64,000 nt of DNA from Parietaria judaica (lineage: Eukaryota; Streptophyta; Magnoliopsida; Rosales; Urticaceae). The stretch spans positions 7,905,501 through 7,969,500 of the forward strand of contig OX940870.1 of NCBI GenBank assembly GCA_954871525.1. Direction: 5' to 3'. The notes below the pieces were generated by a model. The model ran no database searches. It was not told the DNA's origin and saw only the letters and a program-made list of their open reading frames with translations. Position numbers and translations under genes: made by a program. Positions 12,140 through 24,774 of this stretch are shown in pieces. Each line of letters begins with the position of its first letter. The first letter of the stretch is position 1.

Positions 12140-12956
12140 TAAGGGGGCACGCATTTGTGTCTCATGGAGTTTGAACCCGTGACTTCTTCAAGATATATAT
12201 AGTGAAGTTACCATTAGACCAAACAAATTTTGTTGAAGCCTTTATTTAAATACTATGCCTTGTGAGCACCATATTTTAGGTCCATATACGAAAAAGAACC
12301 CACTAAAGAATATCGGGAAGAGAAAAAAAAGTGTGCAAAATCAAGACTATAGAAGATACAAATTGTGGGAAAGGAGGGCTCACTCTCTTATATTTTATTG
12401 GTTAAGCTCTCTTTTTTTGCTATATTGTACAAAATTATAATTTAATTGTTTTTTTTTTTCATTTCCCTTACCTTAATAATCTTATTCACAATAAAATTAG
12501 TAAATTTTTCTAAAAAGAACTTAAAACAAAAACAATATGCTTTCGTATATACGATATAATTTTCAATTAACTATAGGAAATTTATTTTCATTTTTCAAAG
12601 TAAATATTTCCTCTGTTATTTATATATATAAAAGATAATTAAAAGTATTCTCTTATATTCTATATTAGTTTTTCTTTGATGCCTTTGCAATGTTTTAATT
12701 TTAGTTTGCCTTATTTTAATTTTCATAAATTTAGAATTGCCTCTTAGCATAACTTTAATACTTACCTTTATATACCATCTATCTTTTAGAAGCTAAAATA
12801 TTATTAACAATTAATTTCAAGAATTTTAATTTTCTTAATGAAATTAAATGACACTTGGGTATATTTTAATGTTGGAGTATTACTATTAAATTAAAATTTG
12901 AAGGAATAGTGAGCGTTTTTTTTCTGAGTAGAGATACAATATTATAAAATATATGT

Positions 12957-12996
<40 letters not shown>

Positions 12997-13085
12997 TTTG
13001 ATATATTATCTTTTAAAAAAAAAAACTTAAAGGCCCCATATTAATTTTTCACCCAAGGCCTCAAAAATGATGGGCCGGCTCTGCA
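12140..13085. repeat. hAT-like relic with GGGCCGGCTCTG end
   Basis: The right end contains AGGCCTCAAAAATGATGGGC CGGCTCTG (13052-13080, shown in two parts), the reverse complement of the CAGAGCCGGCCC start of a common plant hAT-like family. The left part has GAACCCGTGACTTC and ACCATTAGACCAAAC (12172-12230), often associated with such repeats. An (AT)n microsatellite lies at about 12957-12990. No transposase reading frame survives. Confidence 0.4.
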
Positions 13086-13384
13086 ACCTACAACACCAAG
13101 AACGATGAGCACGTAACCAATATTGCCGAGTCTACGTCACCGACACCCAGGCTATTTATTCTACACTATCTCTAAATTAAAGAATAGAATTTTTTTTCCA
13201 ACTTATAACATAATAATACTATTATTCTTTTTAATGTGTAAAATTACACCAAAATAATAAAGATTTAACAATAAATTTAGAGATACGGTGATGCATCCCT
13301 CTGTGCTTAGGATTTATTATGTCATTAGTGTCTGATTTCATGTATGTGTGCATGCAAGGTTCCATATCTACCGTATTCTTCCTT

Positions 13385-13625
13385 ACAAAAAACACCATCA
13401 ACTATAAGACGTTTAATCGCAACTTCCTTACTAATGACATTTATGATGTCATTACTCATTAGTAAATGCATAATCGCAACTTCTGTGTGAAAAATAATAA
13501 ACGTATAGCTGTGGAGATTTTATTTTTTTATCCTCTATAGCGAGGCGTTTATTATTTAGCACACAGAATTTACGATTAGATGTTTATTACTATTGTTAGT
13601 GTCATCTTATCTCCGGCTAATATTT
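13385..13625. repeat. Imperfect fold-back repeat
   Basis: TAATCGCAACTTCTGTGTGAA on the left (13470-13490) pairs with the reverse complement of ACACAGAATTTACGATTAGA on the right (13561-13580), and AATAATAAACG pairs with CGTTTATTATT. The arms span roughly 60 bp each, with additional ATGACATT repeats outside. It looks like a decayed MITE. Confidence 0.45.
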
Positions 13626-13700
13626 GACGTGAAAACTTGGAAAAAGAGGTTAGTAGGTGCCTTGATGGTATAAAAAGTAGACAACAAATAATATTAAAAA

Positions 13701-13895
13701 GGGATAATAACGGCCGGAGTAGCGAATCATTCACCATTTGTGCTAATACAGGTTAAAACTGAATTAATAGCGGCAATACTTATTCTATTCACTCAAGTCT
13801 AACGTTCCTTAGTATCTTGCCACATCCATTAGCATCTTGGTTGCGAATTAGTGTTTGACATGTGAAAATGACATGGCAAGATACTAAATTTGTGT
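13701..13895. mobile_element. Truncated Mutator-type MITE fragment
   Basis: GGGATAATAACGGCC at 13701 matches the GGGATAATAGCGGC terminus of the 7132-8204 element. A short inverted repeat, TAGTATCTTGCCA and TGGCAAGATACTA (13812-13890), lies inside. No matching right terminus or target duplication is seen, so this copy is incomplete. Confidence 0.45.
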
Positions 13896-14039
13896 ACTGT
13901 ATAAGTTACTGGTATATCCTTCGAAGGGCATTAAATTTGTGTACTATATTTCTACTGCAGCTCCTGCAAAACAAATAAGATAGTAACAATATAGCTCTTG
14001 CAAAACTACATTTGTAGTTAGCTCCTGCAAAACTACATT

Positions 14040-14160
14040 TACAATTAACAAACAACCAATCAGTTACGGGCATAACGAGTAAGATGAAAACAATAAACGC
14101 TACTAGCAAACGGTAAGTGACATCCAAATAAGTCTCATGAGCGGCATTCCTCACGTCACA
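14040..14160 (-). pseudogene. Duplicate fragment of the PGG-gene transmembrane exon
   Basis: On the minus strand this segment encodes a stretch (LLVAFIVFILLVMPV) clearly related to LLVAFFVTIFYVMSV in the gene at 14468-14914. The DNA also matches: GAGCGGCATTCCTCACGT here against AAGCGGCATTCCCCACGT at 14651. It is a local tandem duplicate fragment without a start or domain context. Next to it (13993-14047) a 27-bp unit containing CTCCTGCAAAACTACATTT is tandemly repeated. Confidence 0.55.
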
Positions 14161-14467
14161 AAAAGGCTTTGGTTGGTATGCATTTGATGTGTATAATTTA
14201 TAACCATTTCAATATAACTGCTATTTGTAACTGAAAAATAATAATGTAAACATTAATAAATATTCATAATAAACATTTGGTAACATCATAATAATAAGAA
14301 ACATTACATTAATAAACAAGCCTTACATGAGTCTTTCAACAAAAACGGCTTGAAGCTTGATACAAGACAACTCACACAACAAAAAGTAATCGAAAACACA
14401 ATAAATACTAAAAAAAAAAGTAACATCTTCAAACAATACAAAAACAACTGAAAACAATTTTAAAACC

Positions 14468-15161
14468 CTAGATCCCAAACGCCCTTGGCTTCACACATAT
14501 GATATAAGCATATATGATGCATGCATATGAAAAGGAATGAAATATGGCAGCTACATCAATAAGCCCATAAATGGATACCGACATCACATAAAAGATAGTA
14601 ACAAAAAATGCTACCAGCAATCCGAAAAGCGGCACCCAAACGATTGACATAAGCGGCATTCCCCACGTTATGATTAATATTCCAAGGGTAGAAGAACAAT
14701 ATGCTAAAATTTCAAAAGTTAAGAGGATGTCATGCAAGATGTGGTTACCGGTGTTAGTAGCCTTCCCGACAACATGCTGCTTCATTTGGTCTTTGGGATC
14801 TATTTCGGCCCACACGCCGCCGGGTGGGTTTGCATCGTATGTGAATGCAAATGTTGCAATGAGGATGAAAACAAGCACGACCAACGCTAGGATATCAGCG
14901 GGAGAATACGTCAACCAATGATTTTGTAGATGCGCGATACGTTGGATGATGATGTTGTTTTCGAGGGAGGAACGACGTTACTTCTTTTTCTGCATCTTTT
15001 CTTTCTTCTTGACGTGGAAGTTCCACATAAGACTAAGATCCACCTGCATGTGTCATACCCGGGAGAGGCAGAGTGAATGGAGGCAACTGGGAAGACATAT
15101 TTTCAAACTTAACATCGATCTCAAATGCAGTCGCCAGAGTATCGGTGGTGGAAGATGCCAT
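14468..15161 (-). pseudogene. PGG-domain membrane protein, probably decayed
   Basis: The minus strand at 14468-14914 encodes a four-helix membrane segment starting with a PGG domain: a hydrophobic helix, then DANPPGGVW, the signature of the domain found at the C-terminus of plant ankyrin-PGG proteins. Three further hydrophobic helices follow. No ATG opens this frame. Upstream, an ATG at 15159-15161 begins a plausible N-terminus of about 39 codons, then the frame shifts by one base near 15050 and meets a TAA near 14987 before reaching the PGG segment. Either the gene has decayed, or an unrecognised intron removes the lesion. No ankyrin repeats are seen nearby, so the protein would be a short PGG-only form. 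A duplicate fragment lies just downstream at 14040-14160. Confidence 0.6.
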
Positions 15162-15199
15162 GATAAGGACGAAATCGAGAAGAAATAATGAGTATTGTT

Positions 15200-17013
15200 A
15201 TGTGCATTTTTTGGAACATATAAAAATTGGGCCCCCTTTGACAAAAGTCAAAGCCCGTTAGTGAAAGTCAAGGCCCACTAGTAAAATTCAAAGCCCACCG
15301 ACGAAGACGAAGGCCCGAGGCCCACGACCCAAGATGTTTGGCGAGGCCTAGACTTAACTCGTGATATATACTTTTTAAAACATATATCGGTTCTTGATGT
15401 ACTTGATTACTTGCTCCAGGCTCACTCGATCCCGCATCTTTTCATATAAATTAATCATATTAAAATTCTATAAGAATCAAAGAGAACCTAAACCCGAAAA
15501 TAAAAGACCTAGTTGAGAGATTGAAAATAAAATTTGCAAGAAATATAAATTTACAGAAAGGAAAAAGAAACGTACCGAGATCCACTTAGCTTTAAAATAA
15601 AAATTTGGAAGAAAACAATTGACCAAAAAAAAAAAAAAATTTACAAAGATCCAAGCTTTCCAACTTGGATAGCATGCACTATTTCAATAATATTCATTGA
15701 TTGAAAGAGGGTTTTTTCTTGTATTTTTATTACCCAGAATACAAAATTTTAAGCTGGTAAAAATAAAATGAATCATAACTTTAGTTCACTTAAACACAAA
15801 GAAATTAACTTAGACATAAACAGGAAAAATCATGTATTTAAACATAAATCTATAGAATAGAAAAGAGTGAAAGTCGTCCAATTTATAATCATAATATTCA
15901 TTAATAAAATTAAATTTTCTAAAAAATAATTTTTCATTTTGTTGTCATTAATAAGTAATTACCTTTCGTTAAAAAATATAAGAAGAAGAAAAAAAAAATC
16001 TTATTGTAGATCATTTGACATAAGCGCATGCAAATCTTACTAACAGATACAAACATTACGTTTTTTTCTTCTTCTTCTTATGAAGGCACTCTATTTCATT
16101 TTCTTTTACCAAATAGAAAAATCCAAAATTGAATTCCAAAACCTACAACAAATCATATTTTACACTAAATGATCACGATCCTCAAAACAATTGATTCTGT
16201 GATTCATAGAGAAGTGTTGCACGTTTGTTTCGGGAAAATTGCTGCTTCTCGCTGGAGGTTTTGTTAGCGGCGGTTTGCTCGTGTCGGCTATTATGCGATC
16301 AAGGCTCCTCGCTAAAAAGAACGTCACTTTATGCCGACCGTTGCAATGCTTGGTCCTATATGTCACATAAAAAATATAAGTGAAATCAAATCTTATATTA
16401 AAGGTCAATAACCCGTTAACATGCAAAACTTATCGTTGTATTCCTTTAGAGGTAATTATCTCAGCACTTACATATCAGTTTTAAACCGCACCACCATATG
16501 AAGTAGCTCATATGAAAAAGAGTACGAAGTATATATATATATATATATATATTATTAATTTTCTTGAGACTGCTCACCTTTATTACAAATGCAGTGAAGG
16601 CATCAACTGGAAGTTTTCATGGGCCTTCGCCGATGCGAACTGACATTTCTTTAGTTAATGAATCCAAATAGAAATATCATGCATGTATAGATTCATAAAA
16701 ATGTTATTCTTAGATTTCATCTCAAAAACCCGGTGGTCGCAAGCCAGAATATAGCGACTCTGTGCTCGGTCCTATGCTTCACGTACTCCTGCTACCCTCA
16801 AAGAACTACAAATCGGGAACTGATTTCGGACATACGCGAACAAAAACAAAAAAATTGCTTTCTCATCATAGTCACCAAAAAGTTAATATATAGAAAGAAG
16901 AGAGATTTTGGACACATTTTTTTTTTGGACACATGAATAGTCACCATAGCAATAATAAAAAAAAAACGTTTGCCATCAAGTAGAAGTATTTATTTACAAA
17001 AAGAAATCTAAAA
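15200..17013. other. Intergenic with LTR-like GTCAA-rich patch
   Basis: Positions 15238-15330 contain four AAAGTCAA/AAATTCAA-GGCCC type repeats reminiscent of an LTR. An 88-codon open frame at 16160-16426 (minus) has balanced amino-acid composition (a run with LDRIIADTSKPPLTKPP) and might be a stray exon, but I recognise no family. An (AT)n microsatellite lies at about 16532-16552. Nothing else is recognised. Confidence 0.4.
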
Positions 17014-17022
17014 TTTTTATAA

Positions 17023-17114
17023 GGGTAATTGGCGGCATAAGTGGCTAAGGTTTTCAGATTGGGCTTGCAAGGCCCAAATTCATAACAATGGGCTAATTAT
17101 GCCACTAATTACCC
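17023..17114. mobile_element. 92-bp Mutator-type MITE carrying a copy of SMC4 upstream DNA
   Basis: The ends GGGTAATTGGCGGCATAA and the reverse complement of GGGTAATTAGTGGCATAA match at 16 of 18 positions. A perfect 9-bp target duplication TTTTTATAA flanks the element (17014-17022 and 17115-17123). Between short terminal arms lies a 44-bp segment (17051-17094) identical to 17322-17365, which lies outside the element, closer to SMC4. The element is therefore a miniature Mutator-type unit with a captured host segment. Confidence 0.85.
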
Positions 17115-17321
17115 TTTTTATAAAAAAGAGAACGTGAATTCTTTGATTCTACTTCACTATATCACTTTCAAGCTCTAAGAATTTTTTTTACTAATGCTTA
17201 AATATTACTTTGTCACATCACCTTAGAGTTCCTCTTTTTAATATATATATATATATATAGGTTTAACGTGTATAATCATAGAATAGGACCGTTCAAGTAA
17301 ATTCATTTATTCAATTCATCT

Positions 17322-17365
17322 TTTTCAGATTGGGCTTGCAAGGCCCAAATTCATAACAATGGGCT
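17322..17365 (+). promoter_or_regulatory. TGGGCY-rich upstream segment, source or copy of the MITE cargo
   Basis: This 44-bp stretch has three TGGGC(C/T) site-II type motifs (TGGGCT, GGCCCA and TGGGCT), which TCP factors bind in promoters of proliferation genes. It lies about 255 bp before the SMC4 start codon. An identical copy is inside the 92-bp element at 17023-17114. Confidence 0.5.
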
Positions 17366-17410
17366 TAATGTGTTTCCACCGAAGTCTCAAAACGATATCC
17401 CAATGCTACT

Positions 17411-17418
17411 TTTCCCGC
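17411..17418 (+). promoter_or_regulatory. E2F binding site of SMC4
   Basis: TTTCCCGC is an exact match to the plant E2F consensus and lies about 200 bp upstream of the SMC4 start. Condensin genes are S-phase expressed, so an E2F site fits. A weak AACGG core (17289-17293, reverse strand) could be a mitosis-specific activator site. Confidence 0.55.
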
Positions 17419-17616
17419 CAACAACAATTATACACTCAAATAATTAAAAATAAAAATAAAATATTTATTCTTCTTCATTTTGCTTTGGATTTCAGTTAAC
17501 AATGGTGGTGTCTGAGAGCTAAGATCGTCTTCTTCGCTATGTTTATCTCCTCGATAAACCCACTCGCGAATGGCTGCGACTGAAATCGCGAGTTGAGAAA
17601 TAGGAGCTGAGTCGAG

Positions 17617-20600
17617 ATGATGGCGAGTCAGGACGAGTCCATGGCGGAAGCTCCCGAGCTGGTCCCCGGGAAATCCATAGGCCCGAGGCTGTTCATCAAG
17701 GAGATGGTGATGAGGAATTTCAAGTCCTACGCCGGCGAGCAGCGCGTTGGCCCCTTCCACAAGGTTAGGGTTTCAATTTTGCTTTCTTTCTTGCTTGCTT
17801 GCTTCAGTGCGTGTTTGGTTCAGTTTTCCTCTTTCAGGTCCCAACTGATCTCATTGTTTGAAATCAGAGCTTTTCGGCAGTTGTTGGACCGAATGGGAGT
17901 GGGAAAAGCAACGTGATTGACGCGATGTTGTTCGTATTTGGAAAGCGAGCTAAGCAAGTAGGGAAACAGTTTTGCGCTCCGCTGTGAATTTCCATGTTTC
18001 GCTTTCTATAGATTTTTGTTAGCGAGGCCTTGATCGAGTTGCAATGGACGTTAATTTGATCGTATTTTAAACTGTGTAGATGCGATTAAACAAGGTTTCT
18101 GAGCTTATCCACAACTCTACAAACCATCAGAATCTGGATAGCGCTGGCGTCTCTGTTCACTTCCAGGAGATCATCGACCTCGTAATACGATTTTCTTATT
18201 TAATTTTTTGTGTACCAGCGTTAAATGTTTCATAGCCTACCGTTTGATTTCCGGGTTTTGATACAACGGATTCTGAAAATTTTGAAACTAAGAATTTTTC
18301 TATTTCCACGTTTCGAAGTGAAGTCTTCAACATACCATGTCTTGATTATCTCTATCGAATCTGATGTCTTTACAGGACGATGGCACTTACGAAGCTGTTC
18401 CAGGAAGTGATTTTGTGATTACAAGGGTTGCGTTTCGTGATAATTCGTCCAAATATTACATTAATGACCGTGGGAGCAACTTTACAGAAGTTACGAGGAA
18501 ATTGAAAGGAAAAGGAGTTGACCTGGATAATAACCGCTTTTTGATTCTTCAAGTAAGCAATCGTTACCCTAATAATCTGCTTTGCTCGTGAAGTTTGTCA
18601 CCGTATTCATAATGGTCGTTACTAGGGTGAGGTGGAGCAGATTTCATTGATGAAGCCAAAAGCCCAAGGGCCGCACGATGAAGGATTTCTCGAATATCTT
18701 GAGGACATCATTGGAACTAACAAATATGTGGAGAAAATTGACGAATCTTTCAAGGAGTTAGTGCTTTTCCTTTCTTTCTTGGCTCGTTCCAAATTTCCTT
18801 CATCAATGTCTAATTCTTTTTCGTTTTAAGAGATTCAAATCCGTTTAAGATTTTAAACTTCATCTGAACTCTTTTTTATTTTGGTTGGTTTGATAGGCTG
18901 GAATCGCTCAATGAGAAGAGATCCGGGGAGGTTCAAATGGTGAAATTGGCAGAGAAAGAAAGGGACGGGTTAGAGGTATGTACCATTTACATATTGCTTG
19001 ACCGTCTTCTTTTTTGTTTAGCCCACTGATTGAGAAGTAAGAACATCTTTAAAACAGGATGTGAAAAATGAAGCAGAAACTTACATGCTCAAAGAGTTGT
19101 CTCTTCTAAAATGGCAAGAGAAAGCTACTACATTAGCTCTTGAAGATACTAGTATGAAAATTGGCTGAGTTTCAAGAAAAAGTGAACAGTTTAGAAGAAA
19201 ACTTGAAAACCGAAAGGTAAACTTTTATCTATGAATTGTTATTACAGATTGGTGTTTCAAGGATTTATATAGTTATAAGCTAATTGTTTTTTCTTTGGAT
19301 TAAGGGATAAGATAAAAGGAAATGCTAGTGCTTTGAAGGAGCTCGAAATCGTGCATAACAATGATATAAAAAGACAGGAGGTTTGATCACATGTTTTTAG
19401 TGTACAAATATTGTTTACACTTGTTCTATGCTTATCAGTTACTTTAAAGACTATATGTTGAATAAATGTTAGGAACTTGACGGTGATCTTAGAACGTATA
19501 AAGAAGAATTTAAGCAGTTTGAAAGAGAGGACGTCAAATATCAAGAAAATGAGAAGCATATGAAGCAAAAGATCAAGAAACTGTCGGATAAACTTGAAAA
19601 GGTAGGTCAAAAGCAAATACATTACTTATTCTTACACAGAAAATGTCATTGTCATGCATCTATATCTTCGTTCCATCGCAGGATTCACTAAAGATAGTGA
19701 ACTTGGAGAAAGAGAGTGAAAACTCGACAATTCTCATTCCTAAACTTGAAGAGACAATTCCGGAACTGCAAAAGCGCTTGGTCGAAGAGGAGAAAGTATT
19801 AGAGGAGCTTATAGGCCATTCCAAAGGTGGATCTTAGTTTCCTTTGCTCTTTGTTTTATCACACTAAGGGTTTTTCGCTCTATTTTAGGTGTTGTGTTTC
19901 ATTGAGGACCATGTTATAATGTACTTTGGTTATTCTTAAAACAGTTGAAACAGAGAAGTACCGGTCTGAACTTTCGAAAGTTCGAGCTGAATTGGAACCT
20001 TGGGAAAAACAACTGATTGAGCACAAGGGAAAACTTGAAGTTGCATCTACAGAGAACAAGCTTTTAGTAGAAAAGGTGACACCATTTACCCTCACATCAA
20101 ATCTCAAAACCTACTTGATGCTCTCTTGCCCTCTTTATTTTTCATCCACCTCAGTGTTAATGTTACTGAAAGCTGTATCTTCCGAGTCATAAGTATGATA
20201 GAAGGTCATTGATTTGCTCCAAAGGGATATTCAAAATTTTGTTGAATTACTTTTCTTTAGTAATTGACAGTAATACCCCCGGAATTTTTCGTGTTGATGC
20301 ACTTTGCCCCAGAACTTCAATTTTTGGCAGCAATGCCCTCCAAGCTTTCCAAAGCAGCATATAACCCCCTACGCTTAAAAAACTGACGGACTGACAGTAA
20401 ATGTTATGCGTGACGTTGTGTGCAATACATGACTTACTCAAAAGTCTTTTTAGCAATTAGTTACCAAACGATATCAATATACTAGATTATGAGAATATTA
20501 TGAAGCAAGAAGAAGCTTAGTTTTTAAGAATGATATGACAAAAATTGCAAAAAATTGTACAAGTTGATAAATTGATGGAAGTATCGTTAAATAAACAATG

Positions 20601-23600
20601 TGATGTGCACGTGTTTACATTTTCCGTAATTTTTAACGCATCTGAGGTAGTATGCTACTGTTGAAAGTTGAGGGGGGTATTTCTGCCAAAAGCTGAAGCT
20701 CGGGGGACATCACTATCAATTACTCTACTTCTGATGTTTACTACCAAAAATTTTCCAATATGATTTTGTGCTTCTAGCATGAAGCTGGTCGTGCGGCTTT
20801 TGAAGATGCCCAGAAGCAGATGAAAGACATTTTGGGTGCTATTAAAACAAAAACTGATAGCATTTCAAAGATTCAAGATAGACTCGGCGAGAGCAAACGC
20901 GAAGCATTGGAAGCTCGCAAAGTGGAGCAAGTTTGTATTCTCACAACCAATTGGATCTACTTAATTTAGTTATTATTGCATCCGTGGGATATTGGTGATA
21001 ACACGCTACTTTTTACTTTTGTAGGAATGCATAAAAGAACAAGAAGAACTTATTCCTCTGGAACAAGCTGCGAGGCAGAAAGTTGCAGAACTCAAGTCTG
21101 TCATGGATTCTGAGAAGAGTCAGGGTTCGGTTCTAAAAGCAATTTTGCAGGCTAAGGAGTCTAACCAGATTCAGGGAATATATGGTCGAATGGGCGACTT
21201 AGGAGCCATTAGTTGTAAGAGTTCATAAATCATACAAAACTATTAGCATTGTTTTCTTCCTCTTCCATTCTGTTATGGCCTGAGATCGTGATTCAAGCAG
21301 TCGTAACGTGAAAGGATAATTGGTTGAACTAAGATTTTTTTTTTTTTAAATAAAAAGACTCATTTATTGTAGGTCAATTACAACCAATTTTCATGAAGCT
21401 CTTAGTAGAAATTTAATAACTTGCTAATAAAAATAAATTACTTAAGTGCATGAATAAACCCAATGCGTAAAACATAATTGCCCACTCATTGGGCCTGCTT
21501 TACTAGGGGTTCCTCCCGGGAATACTTTTATCTCTTTGATAAACCTTGTCAAAGTACAGAAACTGAGAAACATATTGTATTCAAAGCTCAAGATGACTGA
21601 AGCTTTAAATGTTGAATTTTGTCTATATGCACATGAGTCATTTAAAACCATATGTTGCATGTGGTTTTTCTCTGGAGGAATGTAATTCTTCATTTCTTTG
21701 TTTAACTGATGTTGCCTGACAGCCAAATACGATGTTGCTATATCAACTGCATGTTCCGGACTTGATTACATTGTTGTAGAGACGGCTAATGCAGCACAAG
21801 CATGTGTAGGATTACTACGGAGGGAGAATCTTGGTGTTGCTACATTCATGATCCTGGTATTTATGCCACAATTATAATTGCTCATAGATATTGGTATCAT
21901 TACAATTATAAAGACTTACTTAAAACTCATGATAGCAATTATTATATATATGACACTTTACAAAGGTTCCTACTCGATATTTTACATGTATATTGCTCAT
22001 AATTTTGCTTCCCATAAATAAATCCAATTTTTATTATTAGGAAAAGCAAAATGATCACTTATCAAGCATGAGAGAGAAAGTGCAGACGCCGGAGGACGTT
22101 CCACGTCTTTTTGATCTAGTTAAAGTTCAAGATGAGAGAATGAAACTTGCTTTTTATGCAGCATTAGGAAACACTGTTGTGGCTAAAGATCTCGACCAGG
22201 TCGGTTTCTAGTCAATGAATAGTTATTATACTATATGGCCTATTATTCATCATATAGTTTAAGAAGGATTTGTTATGTATGGAATATTGTAGGCCACACG
22301 CATAGCATATAGCGGGAACAGAGATTTTCGAAGAGTTGTAACACTTGACGGTTCTCTGTTTGAAAAATCTGGTACAATGAGCGGAGGGGGAAATAAACCG
22401 CGAGGTGGTAGAATGGGAACATCAATTAGAGCTGCCAGCGTGTCAACTGAGGCTGTTTCACATGCTGAAGAAGAGCTCGCTACTATGGTTGAGAAATTGA
22501 AAGGAATCAGGGCAAGGATTTCTGATGCAGTGCAGAGATTCCAAGCTTCATCGAAGTCGGTGACACATCTTGGGATGGAATTGGCTAAGACCCAGAAAGA
22601 GGTTATTTTCGTAATCTCCAAGGAATCTTTCATGTGTCTGTGTATAACCTTTCTTTGGTAGTTTAATTTTTTAAATTTTGCAGATTGACAGTATGAAATC
22701 GCAACACAGCTATCTCGAAAAGCAGCATGATTCCTTGGAAGCTGCGTCACAGCCGAAGGAGGAAGAACTTAATAGGCTGGAGGAGCTCACGAGTCTCATT
22801 TCCGCTGAAGAAAAAGAAATTGATAAGCTCATAAAAGGGTCTAAGAAGTTGAAGGATAAGGTCGGTGAATATGATATATTCATTAAAGGATTCACATACC
22901 ATAGAACCTTTGTAAATGGAGGGGATGAAAATCTTACCTCAGAAACTAGATACCAGTTTTATCACTTTTATTTTTATGTAGAATATTCTTAAGGTCTTAG
23001 CCGGTTTTGTAGGTTCTGTCATGTAGTTTATTTATTATAACACGGGTCAGTACCGGCTATACACCCCAACCGTTAAAAGACAGTTTGATAAATTTTTTTT
23101 CTTCCAATTTTCACTAAAAAGATTGGGTGTAGTGTTTAATTCTAAAACCCAGGAAAGAAAAATCTACATTCAGTTACTGATATCACCTCTGGTCTACTTG
23201 TGGTCCTTGATTTTGTTGTAGCTTTTGTGCTCAAACAATTTTCCGAATTCGTGAATTACAGAATTTGAATGATGATATAAATTTTTTGGATTAGCGTCTT
23301 ACTTTGTTCGATCTGTCTCTATATCTTCATTTTCAGGCCTCAGAACTACAGAGCAATATAGAAAATGCAGGTGGAGAAAGATTAAAATCGCAGAAGTTGA
23401 AGGTCGACAAAATCCAGTCTGTAAGTATAGACTGACTTACAATAAAAAGTTTAGGATCTTTTTTAACATGCGGGTACTTAACCTGATTGATGCTATAAAA
23501 TTGTAGGATATTGAGAAAAACGGCACCGAGATCAACCGTCACAAAATTCAAATAGAGACGACTGGGAAGACTATTAAGAAGTTAACAAAGGGGATTGAGG

Positions 23601-24700
23601 AATCAAAAGCGGAGATAGAACGTCTAACTCAGGAGAAGCAAAAAGCAGAAGACAGATTCGAAGAAATATTACAGAAGGCTTCGGCAGTTCAAGAGAACTA
23701 TAAGAGGATACAGGAGGTTTTAAATGCATCATGAAATTATTTCATTTTGATTTATGCTTAAGTGGAGCACGATAATTGTCGTAATCTGATATATCTCTTT
23801 CTATTTCTGTAGCTGATCGATAATCATAAAGATGTATTGGATAAAATAAAGTCGGAATACAACGAAATGAAGAAGACTGTTGACCAGTTACGAGCCTCAG
23901 AGGTACTGTTAAAGCACTCGTTTTTTTTTCCGTTAAACTTTTACGGATTCAGAGGAATGTTGTATTTATGTCGTTTTTCTCATTATGATAGGTTGACACG
24001 GAATTCAAATTGAAAGACACGAAGAAGCTCTTGACCGAATCGGAGTTGAAACAGAAGGGTTACAAAAAAAAGCTTGATGAGTTGCAAAGTGCTCTCACTA
24101 AGCACATGGAGCAGTATGTTGATTTGGTTTATTTTGTTAATACTTTGTGTGTCTGAAAAATAAAATAAAGCAAGAAATTATACATCTCATTGTTTGAAGA
24201 ATTCACAAAGATCTGGTGGACCCGGAAAAGCTTCAAGCAACACTGACAGATGAAAATCTAAGCAAGCCTTGTGACCTTAAACAATCCCTTGAAATGGTCA
24301 CCCTTTTGGAAGCACAATTGAAAGGGATGAATCCGAATCTCGACTCTATCGCAGAGTACGTCTTTGCCTTCCTGGCACAGTTTCTCTTGTTCCAAAAACT
24401 TAGGTGCTAATTCAATTAATTTTTATCAGGTACCGGAGGAAGGTCTCACTGTACAATGAACGAGTTGAGGACCTTAACCGAGTCACCCAACAACGAGACG
24501 ACATAAAGAAACAGTACGACGAGTGGAGGAAAAAGAGGCATGAACTCCTTCACTTATGTTTGGTACCTGTTTTCAAAATCGATTCATTTGTTTCTTCTAA
24601 ACACGAATGGTGTTCCTGTGATTTTAGATTGGATGAATTCATGGCAGGATTCAATGCTATATCTTTGAAGTTGAAGGAGATGTACCAGGTCTGAATTCAG

Positions 24701-24774
<74 letters not shown>

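Noticed and set aside
12165..12235. tRNA-like pieces (TTTGAACCC and an acceptor-like stretch)
   Set aside because: No cloverleaf can be formed and the sequence fits a decayed transposon repeat.
16160..16426. 88-codon minus-strand frame with ordinary composition
   Set aside because: No family recognised, no partner exons or clear splice sites; kept only as a note.
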